This document shows, piece by piece, positions 16,189-25,420 of a DNA stretch of 64,000 nucleotides. Source of the DNA: Pseudobacteriovorax antillogorgiicola (GTDB lineage Bacteria > Bdellovibrionota_B > Oligoflexia > Oligoflexales > Oligoflexaceae); the NCBI RefSeq assembly GCF_900177345.1, contig NZ_FWZT01000010.1, forward strand, positions 124,001-188,000. Reading direction: 5' to 3'. Position numbers and translations under genes: made by a program. Below the pieces are notes generated by a model. The model saw nothing but the letters and a program-made list of their open reading frames with translations. It was not told where the DNA came from and did no database searches. How positions within the stretch are numbered: position 1 is the first letter of the stretch; every line of letters starts with the position of its first letter.

Positions 16189-16296
16189 TTAAATTGTTAC
16201 CTTTACTCTATATGATTCGCATATGAGACTTTATACAAGGCTATCTAGGAAACGATAGCTCGTCAACAAGATAGACTAATTGGCGGAAGTATATTG

Positions 16297-17157
16297 ATGG
16301 ATATCCACCAGAAATTTATAGATCATCTTTTTAGTTGTGGCTACGAAGTCCAATCTGGATTTTATAAAAGGCCTGCTGCTAAAGGCGAAACCTTCTGGCG
16401 AAGGCTTCGCCCTTTAGTTCCCCAGATGCAAACTGTTGTTTATTTTCATGGCACAGGCAACGACCATCTATATGGCATGTATTCGATTTTTAAAAAGCTT
16501 CTGAAGAATGGCTACAATATATTCACAGTAGACTTGGATGGCCACGGTCAGCATTCTAAAACGATTTTGGACCCCGGTGAGCTGCATTCTGCATGTGCTG
16601 ATGCCATCGATTTTTGTAAAAGCAATTTTAAAATTCAAAACGTTCACCTGATGGGCAACAGCCTAGGTGGGATGCTAGCCAGTATCGAAGCTACCAATCG
16701 GAGTGATATTGTGTCTCTCGTACTGCTTGCGGTTCCTCTTCATATCGAAGTCAACCATCAGACCATCATTCGTGAAGCTATGTCGCTCAGATACCCAGAT
16801 TTTTGGGCTCAAGCCCGTCTATGGGGAAGTGCTATTATTCCGGCCTTAGGTCCTTTCAATCGCAAGCGCTTCCCGATCCGTCTAGGGGCAAGACCAGGAT
16901 CAAACCATCAATTTAGCTATATCGAAGTGGTTCAGGAAGCTACTCAAGATCTAGACCTACCTGGTAACTTAGCTCGTCTAAATATTCCCTATTTGAATCT
17001 GATTGGGGAGGATGACCCTATTGCACGGAAGGACGATTGGCAGAAGCTCAATTATGAAACAATGGAGCTAAGTCTCATTCCAGCATGCAATCACTTCGTT
17101 CTACCCCTGCATGCTGAAACCTTAACACGATTGGATCAATGGTTTAGAAAGTTTTGA
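16297..17157 (+). CDS. Alpha/beta hydrolase
   Basis: A 286-residue alpha/beta-fold hydrolase. The oxyanion strand is VVYFHGTGND, the nucleophile elbow GNSLGG (Ser), the acid is likely in LIGEDDPIARKDD, and the catalytic His is in CNHFVLPLH near the end. VDLDGHGQHS marks the loop after strand 4. No signal peptide, so cytoplasmic. Best fit is the serine aminopeptidase/lysophospholipase-like (Hydrolase_4) class; the substrate is unknown. ATG 16297 is preferred to TTG 16294, with GGAAG about 8 bases ahead. Its end overlaps the opposite-strand lipoprotein gene by 14 bases. Confidence 0.85.
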   Translation: MDIHQKFIDHLFSCGYEVQSGFYKRPAAKGETFWRRLRPLVPQMQTVVYFHGTGNDHLYGMYSIFKKLLKNGYNIFTVDLDGHGQHSKTILDPGELHSACADAIDFCKSNFKIQNVHLMGNSLGGMLASIEATNRSDIVSLVLLAVPLHIEVNHQTIIREAMSLRYPDFWAQARLWGSAIIPALGPFNRKRFPIRLGARPGSNHQFSYIEVVQEATQDLDLPGNLARLNIPYLNLIGEDDPIARKDDWQKLNYETMELSLIPACNHFVLPLHAETLTRLDQWFRKF

Positions 17158-18136
17158 TCGACTCGATTTCCTCGACAACTTGATGGTAGCGGGTCACCAA
17201 CTTGAGCTGGCCCAAGAGCATTCTAAAATTAGAGCTTGGGTTACGACGCGCTCCTTCTACAAAAGCAATCTGCACCTCCAATGGAAGAGCAGCCAACGAG
17301 TAGACCATTTGCTCTTTGAATGTTGGCATCTGCTGCTCGATCACGCCACGGGCCATATCCGAAAGAGCGGGATTGCGCGAGACTGCAAAGCTGAAAAGTT
17401 GCCCCAGATTTGGGTGACCTAATGGCAAAGGGTTCGTCATGAAGTGACGTAGAATCACTAAACAGGTGTAGACATCGACGGTAGATTGATTGATCTGGCG
17501 AAGATCTTCGATCGTTGCCAGGCCTAGATAATCCATAAAAGGAACCGACGAATCATCTGGGTTCAGGGCGACCATAGCTTTAGCAAACTCATCGTTGCCT
17601 TTGGTAAGAAGACCCAGCTGCAAAACACTAAAAACACTGTGAACCTCGTTTTCTCGCACGGCTGTCGCCAACTCAGGATAGAGAATCCGCTGTTCCCAAT
17701 TGCGAATGACGAAATAAGAGACCTCATCCTCAACAAATGACTTAACCGTTGGCGATGGTCTGACAGTTGCTAACTGCCACCCAATGACCGCAATTTCAGG
17801 AGACGGGTGTCTGGTAAATAACTTAAGTATCGCTGGCTCCAAGGTTGGCACACTCGCCTGGTAAATATGAGCCGCTCGGATAATTTTCCCGCGATCACCT
17901 TGCCTTAAACTACTCCTAAGATACAGCCGCGCCTCTTTCGCCATGGCAGGCCAACGATTGGTTTCACTTGTCACACGTTTGACATCTTTTAAGGTGGAAC
18001 CCCCAAAGTCGATGGCGGCCTGAAACATCTCTGCCACCGAAGTTTCTGCTGTGATCTCAGGAGGCTGATTTTCCTCTTCCACAGTGACGCAAGATACCGC
18101 CAAGAACAAAATTGCGCCGACAAGCAACTTCACCAT
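17144..18136 (-). CDS. Lipoprotein with helical repeats, unknown function
   Basis: A 330-residue protein. Starting at ATG 18136 gives a clean lipoprotein signal, MVKLLVGAILFLAVSCVTVE (lipobox AVSC), with GAAGGG 8 bases ahead; the longer start at 18172 would put 12 basic residues in front. The mature part is a string of helix pairs resembling HEAT/TPR-like repeats (ARLYLRSSLRQG, PEIAVIGWQLA, LGLATIEDLRQI). Probably outer-membrane anchored and periplasmic. It lies directly downstream of the 148-residue membrane protein (about 30 bases), likely one operon. No function assigned. Confidence 0.75.
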   Translation of the reverse strand: MVKLLVGAILFLAVSCVTVEEENQPPEITAETSVAEMFQAAIDFGGSTLKDVKRVTSETNRWPAMAKEARLYLRSSLRQGDRGKIIRAAHIYQASVPTLEPAILKLFTRHPSPEIAVIGWQLATVRPSPTVKSFVEDEVSYFVIRNWEQRILYPELATAVRENEVHSVFSVLQLGLLTKGNDEFAKAMVALNPDDSSVPFMDYLGLATIEDLRQINQSTVDVYTCLVILRHFMTNPLPLGHPNLGQLFSFAVSRNPALSDMARGVIEQQMPTFKEQMVYSLAALPLEVQIAFVEGARRNPSSNFRMLLGQLKLVTRYHQVVEEIESIKTF

Positions 18137-18168
18137 AATCGTTTCCCTTCTCCCATTGCTCCTACCAA

Positions 18169-18615
18169 TCATGAATCTCCCTGGGCCTCTTGCTCAGCCA
18201 TGTTATCATCGAGGTGAATTTGACAAGACTTTGCCAGTGACTCGGTCAAGTCCGTTAGGACAGTTTCCTTGTCTACCACACTCTTGGCAACTTTTATCCC
18301 GAGTTCCGACTTATTTTTAAGCTGGACAGATAAAATGTTATAATCTAAGTGAAGCTTCACCCAAGGCTGAGACTTGATTCGACAAGGGGCTGCTTTCTTA
18401 CGATCCCAGTCAAAAGGAACAGCAAGGGCGAGACAGAACTTCTCAAAGAACTTTGCCGGCCAATCAACCGTCACCTTGGAATGCTTTACAAGGGAGACAC
18501 CCTGCAAGAGAGCACGACTGAAGTTCAAGCTCCCCTGAAGTTTGATTATCCAGTAGACTAACGCCAGGATGCAAATGGCAGAAAACACATGAAACACCAG
18601 AGTCAAGCCAATCAC
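18169..18615 (-). CDS. Single-pass membrane protein, unknown function
   Basis: A 148-residue protein with one N-terminal membrane helix (LTLVFHVFSAICILALVYWI) and a soluble domain of mixed strands and helices, with a C-terminal acidic tail. The start is GTG 18615, with AGGA about 8 bases ahead. It is the first gene of a probable pair with the lipoprotein at 17144-18136. Two Cys (APCRI, KSCQI) could pair if the domain is periplasmic. No recognised family. The 150-base region to yicC holds a GATAGC-x6-GCTATC hairpin at 18658-18675. Confidence 0.6.
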   Translation of the reverse strand: MIGLTLVFHVFSAICILALVYWIIKLQGSLNFSRALLQGVSLVKHSKVTVDWPAKFFEKFCLALAVPFDWDRKKAAPCRIKSQPWVKLHLDYNILSVQLKNKSELGIKVAKSVVDKETVLTDLTESLAKSCQIHLDDNMAEQEAQGDS

Positions 18616-18764
18616 TTCAGGTTTCCTTTTATGATGATCCCCGTAAAATCAAGCCAAGATAGCTTTTATGCTATCCCAAAAAGACGGTTTGATACTAGGC
18701 AAAAAACTGTTATTACCACACCTTATATTTTCACGGCAATAGCTTGCCAAAAAGGAGCACAAGC

Positions 18765-19685
18765 ATGCCACTAAAGAGTATGACGGCATTTGGTTCAGGA
18801 GAGCACGATACCCCAGAATTCCAGTATCGTTGCGAAGTTAAAACACTTAACTCCCGATTCATCGATATCAATGTGCGCCTTCCTAGATCACTCAGCGCGC
18901 TGGAAAGCATTATCATCAGCGAGGTTAAAAACTCCTTAAAGCGCGGTAAAGTCGATATCTCATTTGACCTCACTCCAGTCAATAGCGCTGCAAGGCTTCC
19001 CAAGCTGAATGAAGATGCCGTGCATCACTACGAGTCCCTTGGTAGTAGGGTGCAAGAGATTGCCCAAGGCTACCCTAAAGAACTTAGTGTTTACGAAATT
19101 CTAAGGCTTGATGGTGCTCTTGAGTCCTATGCGAGAGAGAACGCCGATGACTTGATCGCCTTGCACAAGCCAGCAATGTTGGAGTCTCTGCGCGCAGCTT
19201 TAGCCAAGGTGATCGCAGCTCGGGAAAGTGAAGGAGCCGCATTAAAACCATCCTTGACGGAGCTTGTGAAGCAAGTGACGTCTAATCGAGAAGCGGTTGC
19301 TCAGCATACCGACACCATTCGCGAGCACCTTTTCGACAACTACAAGAAAAAGGTCGAAGGGTTTCTCGAAAAGCTCGGTGATGTAGGTACACGGGTGCAA
19401 GATGCCATGCCTGAAGATCGACTCCTTGCTGAGGTGGCAGTCATGGCAGACAAGGCGGACATTGCCGAAGAGATCACACGGCTCAGTGCCCACGAAGTTG
19501 AGTTTGCGAAGACTTTAGACTCACATGACGACGTTGGCCGAAAGCTCGATTTTCTTTGCCAGGAAATGCACCGTGAAGTGAACACAATTTCGAATAAAGT
19601 TAGCCAATTAGAAATAGCCAAGCATACTCTAGGCATGAAGCAGGCAATCGAGCGGCTGCGGCAGCAAATTCAAAACATCGAATAG
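18765..19685 (+). CDS. yicC: YicC-family endoribonuclease
   Basis: A 306-residue YicC protein (usual length about 290). N-terminal family mark KSMTAFGSGEH, then EVKTLNSRFIDINVRLPRSL, and the conserved C-terminal block KTLDSHDDVGRKLDFLCQEM followed by REVNTISNK. E. coli YicC is a Mg/Mn-dependent RNase that helps degrade the small RNA RyhB. ATG 18765 is chosen because AGGAG lies about 7 bases ahead and the family begins here; the in-frame codon at 18744 is too early. gmk follows after 16 bases, an arrangement found in many proteobacteria. Confidence 0.93.
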   Translation: MPLKSMTAFGSGEHDTPEFQYRCEVKTLNSRFIDINVRLPRSLSALESIIISEVKNSLKRGKVDISFDLTPVNSAARLPKLNEDAVHHYESLGSRVQEIAQGYPKELSVYEILRLDGALESYARENADDLIALHKPAMLESLRAALAKVIAARESEGAALKPSLTELVKQVTSNREAVAQHTDTIREHLFDNYKKKVEGFLEKLGDVGTRVQDAMPEDRLLAEVAVMADKADIAEEITRLSAHEVEFAKTLDSHDDVGRKLDFLCQEMHREVNTISNKVSQLEIAKHTLGMKQAIERLRQQIQNIE

Positions 19686-19701
19686 TATCGAGGAGTTACT
19701 A

Positions 19702-20352
19702 ATGTCGATCTTTGTCGTTTCCGCTCCTTCAGGGGCAGGCAAGACCACTCTCAATCGCAAACTGATTGCCAACCATCCAGACGTCGAGATGTCTGTGAGC
19801 CACACGACCCGCAGGCCGCGCCCTGGAGAAGTAAATGGCAACCACTACCACTTCATCGATCGCGACCGATTTGAAGAAATGAGCCAAAGAGATGAATTTG
19901 TGGAGTGGGCTGAGGTTCACGGAAACCTTTACGGAACCACAAAAGCTGAGTTAGATAGGATAGTTAGTGCCGGTCGTAAACCTATTTTAGAAATCGATGT
20001 CCAGGGTTGGGAAACTGCTCGACACCTTTTGCCAGATGCTGTCAGCATCTTCATCCTGCCCCCCTCTTTGGAAAGTTTATGGCAGCGGTTGGAGTCTCGG
20101 GGTTCCGATAACTTGGAAACCCGCTGGATTCGTTTACAAAATGCCTATAAGGAAATCAGCAAAGCCGAGCACTACCAGCACTTCATCGTCAATCAACAGA
20201 TCGATATCGCCTATGAGGAATTGCGCAAGATCATCGTTTTAGGCGTTACTGACGATAAACACGTAGAAAATGGCAAAGAATTATGCAAAAAATTAAACGA
20301 CGAATTCGAAAATGCCGATTGGATTAAGAGACTCAGAGCCGATTTAGGTTAG
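19702..20352 (+). CDS. gmk: Guanylate kinase
   Basis: A 216-residue enzyme with P-loop SAPSGAGKTT, GMP-binding motif SHTTRRPRPGEVNGNHYHF and the lid region. It phosphorylates GMP to GDP in the cytoplasm. GAGG precedes ATG 19702. It sits between yicC and relA/spoT; in many proteobacteria rpoZ lies between gmk and spoT, but here the 23-base gap leaves no room for it. The order fits a nucleotide/stringent-response operon. Confidence 0.96.
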   Translation: MSIFVVSAPSGAGKTTLNRKLIANHPDVEMSVSHTTRRPRPGEVNGNHYHFIDRDRFEEMSQRDEFVEWAEVHGNLYGTTKAELDRIVSAGRKPILEIDVQGWETARHLLPDAVSIFILPPSLESLWQRLESRGSDNLETRWIRLQNAYKEISKAEHYQHFIVNQQIDIAYEELRKIIVLGVTDDKHVENGKELCKKLNDEFENADWIKRLRADLG

Positions 20353-20375
20353 CTTACATCTAGGAACAAGGATTT

Positions 20376-22646
20376 ATGACCGAGGTTAGTCAAAGCAAAG
20401 TAGAGAGCAAAACCGTACCGGTCACACCCGAGCAAGAATTCGAAGCTCTGCTCGACTCCCTAGATACCTATCTACCCGGGCAAGATCGATCTTCCGTACA
20501 CAAGGCCTACGAGTTTGCCGCCAAGTGCCATTCAGATCAGACGAGGCGGTCGGGAGAGCCATATATCACCCATCCTCTCGCAGTTGCGAACATCGTTACC
20601 ACTCTCAAGCTAGATACAGCATCCGTTGTCGCTGCAATTCTTCACGATACCGTTGAAGACACCAGTGCTACCATTGAAGACATTGAGGAAGCCTTTGGCA
20701 CCGAAGTCGCCCACTTGGTTGATGGTCTCACCAAAATTAGCAAGATCAAGTTCCGCTCCAAGCAAGAGAAGCTTGCTGAGAACTTTAGAAAGATGATTCT
20801 TGCTATGGCAAAGGACCTTCGGGTTATCATGGTAAAACTTTGCGATCGTCTTCACAATATGAGGACCATTGGCTCTCTTCAGGAAAACAAGCGACGACGG
20901 ATATCTCAAGAAACACTGGATATCTATGCGCCGCTTGCAAATCGCCTCGGTATTTACGGCATCAAGAGCGAGCTAGAGGATCTTTGTTTACGCCATCTCC
21001 GCTACGAGACCTATCAAACCATTCGTAGCAAGATCGCTGCAAAAAAATCTGTTCGCGAAAAATACATTGCCGAAGTCATCGAGATCCTTGAAACAGAGTT
21101 AAGAAAATATGGTTTCAAAGAGATTCAAGTCTATGGCCGACCGAAGCACTTTTTTTCCATTTATAAGAAAATGGTCGACCGTCGCCTCGACTTCGAAGAT
21201 ATCCACGACCTCTTCGCATTTCGCATCATTGTAGATTCTATTAAGGACTGCTACGAAGCCTTAGGCGTAGTTCATGCCATGTGGAAGCCAATGCCAGGTC
21301 GATTTAAAGACTACATTGCCATGCCTAAAGCCAACATGTACCAGAGTCTTCACACCACAGTCATTCGCCCCAACGGCGAACCGGCAGAAATCCAGATTCG
21401 TACCCGTGAAATGCATGAAACTTGTGAGTTTGGTGTCGCTGCCCACTGGGCATACAAAGACAAGGACAACAAGCAAGTTGGCAGTACAGACATGGAAAAG
21501 TTTTCCTGGCTTCGTCAAATTGTGCAGTGGCAAAGCGAATTAAAAGATCCAGACGAGTTTTTAGAAGCCGTAAAAGTCGACCTATTCGACGAGGAGATTT
21601 TCGTTTTCACTCCGAAAGGGGATGTCTTCTCTTTGCCCAAAAATGCTACAGCCCTAGATTTCGCCTTCTCTGTCCACTCAGATGTGGGTTTGAAATGCAT
21701 CGGTGTAAAAATCAATGGCCGCATGGCTCCCATTAAAAAACGGCTTAATTCTGGTGATATTGTCGAAGTTCTCACATCACCTCACCAGAAGCCGAGCAAA
21801 GACTGGCTCAACTTTATCGCGACATCCAAGGCTCGCAATAAGATTCGCTCCTTTTTAAGGAGTGAGCAGCGGGAACGAAGTCGTAAGATTGGTCGGGATC
21901 TACTCTCTCAGACACTGGACAAAGCAGGGCTTTCTATTGAAGACTTGGAAAAATCTGGTGATACAGATAAGCTCGTCAAAGCAGCTCGGGAAAGCAATTT
22001 TGATGATATCTTGATCGGTGTTGGTTATGGTCGGCTGAATGCCAATCAGCTGATTGCCAAAGCTTTTCCTCCGCCGGAACCGAAAGAGAATATTGAAGAG
22101 CAGCTTCATCGCGACAATATTGAAACCAGAGCACCCCAATCACAAAAGCGATCGTCAAATAAGAGCCCGATTCTGGTTTCAGGTTATGACGATGTCCTTG
22201 TAACTCTAGGACGTTGCTGTCAGCCACTCCCTGGGGAACCGATCATCGGATTTATCACCCGAGGGCGAGGTGTAACCGTTCACCGCAGTGCTTGTCCCCG
22301 CGCCTTGGACTTAGATCCAGCGCGGAAGATTCAGGTGGAATGGGGCGAGAAGACAGAAGGAAACAAGTCATATCATAAGTGCTACATATCACTTCGCACC
22401 CAAGATAAACCCGGCGTGCTCGCCGAAGTAACTAGTGTACTTTCTGCCTGTAATGCTAACGTTCATAAAGCTGAGGCTAAGGTCTCGTCTGACCTTACAG
22501 GGGTCTTAGAGTTCGAGCTTGGGGTTAAGAACCTTGAGCACCTGGAAGTTGTTGTGGCTAAGTTAGAAAATCTAAAATCCGTAGTCTCAGTGAGGCGGAA
22601 GAATATCGTTAAACAGCGTCGTTTACGAAGGGGTCGACACTCATGA
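20376..22646 (+). CDS. relA: Bifunctional (p)ppGpp synthetase/hydrolase, RelA/SpoT family
   Basis: A 756-residue long RSH protein. HD hydrolase domain at about 40-200, with YITHPLAVANI and an intact HDTVEDT metal motif. Synthetase domain at about 250-370 (GRPKHFFSIYKKM, PGRFKDYIAMPKANMYQSLH). TGS domain near 410-470 (FVFTPKGDVFSLPKNATALD), a zinc-finger-type stretch with GRCCQPLPGEPI, and a C-terminal ACT domain (KPGVLAEVTSVLSACN). Both catalytic sites look intact, so it probably makes and degrades (p)ppGpp as the cell's main RSH. AAGGA precedes ATG 20376. The next gene starts in its stop codon (ATGA). Confidence 0.96.
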   Translation: MTEVSQSKVESKTVPVTPEQEFEALLDSLDTYLPGQDRSSVHKAYEFAAKCHSDQTRRSGEPYITHPLAVANIVTTLKLDTASVVAAILHDTVEDTSATIEDIEEAFGTEVAHLVDGLTKISKIKFRSKQEKLAENFRKMILAMAKDLRVIMVKLCDRLHNMRTIGSLQENKRRRISQETLDIYAPLANRLGIYGIKSELEDLCLRHLRYETYQTIRSKIAAKKSVREKYIAEVIEILETELRKYGFKEIQVYGRPKHFFSIYKKMVDRRLDFEDIHDLFAFRIIVDSIKDCYEALGVVHAMWKPMPGRFKDYIAMPKANMYQSLHTTVIRPNGEPAEIQIRTREMHETCEFGVAAHWAYKDKDNKQVGSTDMEKFSWLRQIVQWQSELKDPDEFLEAVKVDLFDEEIFVFTPKGDVFSLPKNATALDFAFSVHSDVGLKCIGVKINGRMAPIKKRLNSGDIVEVLTSPHQKPSKDWLNFIATSKARNKIRSFLRSEQRERSRKIGRDLLSQTLDKAGLSIEDLEKSGDTDKLVKAARESNFDDILIGVGYGRLNANQLIAKAFPPPEPKENIEEQLHRDNIETRAPQSQKRSSNKSPILVSGYDDVLVTLGRCCQPLPGEPIIGFITRGRGVTVHRSACPRALDLDPARKIQVEWGEKTEGNKSYHKCYISLRTQDKPGVLAEVTSVLSACNANVHKAEAKVSSDLTGVLEFELGVKNLEHLEVVVAKLENLKSVVSVRRKNIVKQRRLRRGRHS

Positions 22647-23038
22647 AAAAACTACTTTTGATTACTTGCATGCTACCTTGGTTGATGGCATTTGGTGCTA
22701 AGCACTCTAGCCTAGAAACCAGCGTCGAAAACCAAGGCCAGGACCTTACCATCAAATTCAAAATCAAAGCCAATGATGGTCTGGAGCTAACCCACCAAGC
22801 CCCGTGGTCAGTCACGATAACCGAGGCTAAAGACCTTTCATTGGAAACCAAGAACGGAAAGTTCGTCACTAAGGAGTACGATAAGGACCTGCCTGGCTTT
22901 ACCCTGAAAACCAAGGCTCAGTCACAATCTGGCTCTTTTAATTACAAGATGCGAGCCTTTGTCTGCAAAAAGGACAAGACTAAGTGCTTCCCCCAGACTC
23001 ACAAAGGCAAGATTGATTGGTCTGTGGCCAAAAAATAG
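22643..23038 (+). CDS. Small exported protein resembling DsbD alpha (N-terminal) domain
   Basis: A 131-residue protein with signal peptide MKKLLLITCMLPWLMAFGA and an immunoglobulin-like, strand-rich mature domain. Near the end is C-x6-C followed by FPQ (VCKKDKTKCFPQTHKG), recalling the C-x-C-YPP redox loop of the DsbD alpha domain, but here with no membrane part. If it is redox active it would work in the periplasm. The start overlaps the relA stop by 4 bases (ATGA), so it is translated with the RSH protein, an unexpected pairing. The identification rests on the Cys loop and size only. Confidence 0.6.
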   Translation: MKKLLLITCMLPWLMAFGAKHSSLETSVENQGQDLTIKFKIKANDGLELTHQAPWSVTITEAKDLSLETKNGKFVTKEYDKDLPGFTLKTKAQSQSGSFNYKMRAFVCKKDKTKCFPQTHKGKIDWSVAKK

Positions 23039-23042
23039 ACCT

Positions 23043-24032
23043 TTAGAATCCATCCGGGTGGGCCTCATGCCATGCTATGGCTGTTCGGATGATATAGTCG
23101 AGGCTAGAATATTGGGCTTCAAAGCCCAGGCCTTCTCTAGCCTTTTCAACCGCAGTATACAGAGCCGGAGGATCTCCCGGACGGGGATCCCCATAGCTAA
23201 ACTCAACGGGTCGGCCAACGACCTTTTCGATAGTCTTGACAATCTCAAGATTGGAATAGCCCTGCCCTGTCCCTAACTGATAGACATCATAGAATCCTTT
23301 AGGCTTCTTGATCAAAATCTCTGCAGCTTTGATATGAGCAATAGCCAAGTCTTTAACATGGATGTAATCCCGCACGCAGGTTCCATCTGGTGTATCGAAC
23401 ACATCTCCAAAAATAACCAACGGCTTTCCACCTAAGGTGGACTTGATCACATTGGGAATCAAATGCGTCTCGCAGCGATGTGCTTCCCCAATACGAGCCG
23501 ACTCGTGAGCACCGCAGGCATTAAAGTAGCGGAGAGCCATCCCCTTGATCCCATAGGCATTTGCATAGTCTTCGATTAAATACTCAGCCATAAGCTTTGA
23601 ACGCCCATAGGGCGAGATCGGCTTTTTGGGGTCATTTTCCTTCATAGGCAATGATTCAGGCACTCCGAAGACCGCACATGTGGACGAGAAAACTAGGGGT
23701 GTTTGGGGACACTGCTCTCGCATGGCTTCCAGCAGGGTTCTGACACCCTCGACGTTATTGCGATAGTATTTGCTAGGATCGCTTACCGACTCTCCTACTA
23801 AAGCGTAGGCAGCGAAATGAAAAACAGCATCTGGATTTACATCCACGATAACTTTCTTTAAGAGCTGAAGATCGAGTAGGTCGCCCTCGACGAAGTCACA
23901 ATCTGGGTGGAGCGCCTGCCGATGCCCTTCCGATAGGTTATCCAGCGCTATACACTGATAGCCTTGCTCGATCGCTTCATAAATGAAATGAGAACCAATA
24001 TATCCAGCCCCACCAATAACCAAAAACTTCAT
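23043..24032 (-). CDS. galE: UDP-glucose 4-epimerase
   Basis: A 329-residue extended SDR epimerase. NAD-binding GGAGYIGSHF near the N terminus, the DNLSEGHRQAL loop, FSSTCAVFG with the catalytic Ser/Thr, and YGRSK with the catalytic Tyr and Lys. RYFNACGAHES and the PRPGDPPALYT substrate region follow. It interconverts UDP-glucose and UDP-galactose for surface polysaccharides. Slightly shorter than E. coli GalE (338). It is last in a probable seven-gene minus-strand operon, its ATG overlapping the stop of the small lipoprotein by 4 bases. Confidence 0.95.
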   Translation of the reverse strand: MKFLVIGGAGYIGSHFIYEAIEQGYQCIALDNLSEGHRQALHPDCDFVEGDLLDLQLLKKVIVDVNPDAVFHFAAYALVGESVSDPSKYYRNNVEGVRTLLEAMREQCPQTPLVFSSTCAVFGVPESLPMKENDPKKPISPYGRSKLMAEYLIEDYANAYGIKGMALRYFNACGAHESARIGEAHRCETHLIPNVIKSTLGGKPLVIFGDVFDTPDGTCVRDYIHVKDLAIAHIKAAEILIKKPKGFYDVYQLGTGQGYSNLEIVKTIEKVVGRPVEFSYGDPRPGDPPALYTAVEKAREGLGFEAQYSSLDYIIRTAIAWHEAHPDGF

Positions 24033-24298
24033 AGCTCGCTGTCCTCACGGGTGTTGATATTGCCATCGTCGATTTCCAGCCTTTCCTGGAACGGTCCACG
24101 ACTATCAAGTTCTAGCCATAGTAAATCAGCATTCTTGCAGTGGCAGGCAACACCATTGATCTGATCGATCAGAATTCGGTAGATACCACCTCTCTCGTTA
24201 CAATATAAACGGCATATCTGTATTTTCTTTGCTGGGATCGAAGTCTGACATCCGAGTAACTGAGCCCCTAAGATTGCACAAAGAACGAATCGAAGCAT
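24029..24298 (-). CDS. Small Cys-rich lipoprotein, unknown function
   Basis: An 89-residue protein with lipoprotein signal MLRFVLCAILGAQLLGCQTS (lipobox LLGC). The mature part has four more Cys in two tight pairs, C-x3-C (ICRLYC) and C-x-C (ACHCK), suggesting disulfides or a metal site, then an acidic tail. No family recognised. Its end overlaps galE by ATGA, and it starts 57 bases after the ureohydrolase stop, so it belongs to the same operon. Confidence 0.65.
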   Translation of the reverse strand: MLRFVLCAILGAQLLGCQTSIPAKKIQICRLYCNERGGIYRILIDQINGVACHCKNADLLWLELDSRGPFQERLEIDDGNINTREDSEL

Positions 24299-24355
24299 AC
24301 TACCTACCTTATTGCCGTCATATCAAATCACTAGATCTTGCCTTGATTTCCAATT

Positions 24356-25420
24356 TCAATCGATATCAACAAGTGGTTTCAAACGAAGGCTTTTCGCCAC
24401 CGCGCCGCAGAGTTTATAGAGTATCCGCGACCCAACATTAGCATCCCACTCGTCTTCTCCAGGGGAAACCTCACTGAGATCAAAACCAATGACCTCACGC
24501 TTTGACTCCACTAGCAGCTCCAGAATATAGGAGGCCTCTGCAAAGCTAAGCCCGCCTGGTACTGGAGTTCCTGTGTGAGGACAGCAGGATGGGTCAAGGC
24601 CATCAATATCAAATGAAACATAGACTCGCGATGGAAGGTCTTTGAGAAACTCATCAATAATATGGTGGAAACTGGCCCCTTTGAAACGTTGCTCCTGCAA
24701 ATCGCTATCGTAGAGAGTATCTACACGTGATGACTGGCTTGCCATGGTCTTCTCATCGAGAGAGAAATCACGAATCCCAATGGATTTTATTTTACTAACC
24801 TGCGGCACTTCTTCTAAGACATTGTACATTATCGAAGCGTGAGAGTACTGGAAGCCTTCGTAGGCCACGCGGAGATCATGATGGGCATCAATGTGTAAGA
24901 CTCCAAAGTCGCCGTGATGCTCTCCCAAAGCCTTTATCAAACCAAGGGGAACGCTGTGGTCGCCACCTAAAACCACAGGCACCTGATCATTTTCGAGTAA
25001 TTGGCTAGCCTTCCTATAAACCAAGCCATTGACTGAAGCACTCATGTTGTTGACGCGATCCAGGTCGTCTTGCTTAGGCATCACGCCACTTTCCCAGTCG
25101 TGAATTACTTTCTGGGCGATGTCTTTGGCCTCGCGATTGATTGCGACGAACTCCTGCCCTTCGTCTAAGTATGCAATCCCTGCTAAAAAGGGGTTTTCGT
25201 AGAAACGATCGTATAGGTCTAGCTGGTGGCTAACACCTTCTATCTGCTTGGGTGCCTTTGAAGTTCCCCCACCATAGGATGTTGTTGCTTCGAAAGGCAC
25301 TGGAATGATCACGATCTGCGCATGTTTAGGACTTAAGCTTGCACCGAAAATCCCAGCATCCTCGGCAGGTGGGTTGCCTTTGGCCAGTGCTCTTAACTGA
25401 TCTCGATAGTCTCGGCTCAT
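24356..25420 (-). CDS. speB: Ureohydrolase (agmatinase/arginase family)
   Basis: A 354-residue arginase-fold enzyme with all binuclear Mn motifs: GGDHSVPLG, HIDAHHDLR, and SFDIDGLDPS followed by TGTPVPGG. PFEATTSYGGGTSKAP near the front and GFDLSEVSPGEDEWDANVG near the end favour agmatinase-like over classical arginase. It would release urea, with agmatine to putrescine the likeliest reaction; the substrate is inferred. Its ATG overlaps the stop of the thioredoxin-like lipoprotein by 4 bases. No arginine decarboxylase is in the window. Confidence 0.85.
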   Translation of the reverse strand: MSRDYRDQLRALAKGNPPAEDAGIFGASLSPKHAQIVIIPVPFEATTSYGGGTSKAPKQIEGVSHQLDLYDRFYENPFLAGIAYLDEGQEFVAINREAKDIAQKVIHDWESGVMPKQDDLDRVNNMSASVNGLVYRKASQLLENDQVPVVLGGDHSVPLGLIKALGEHHGDFGVLHIDAHHDLRVAYEGFQYSHASIMYNVLEEVPQVSKIKSIGIRDFSLDEKTMASQSSRVDTLYDSDLQEQRFKGASFHHIIDEFLKDLPSRVYVSFDIDGLDPSCCPHTGTPVPGGLSFAEASYILELLVESKREVIGFDLSEVSPGEDEWDANVGSRILYKLCGAVAKSLRLKPLVDID

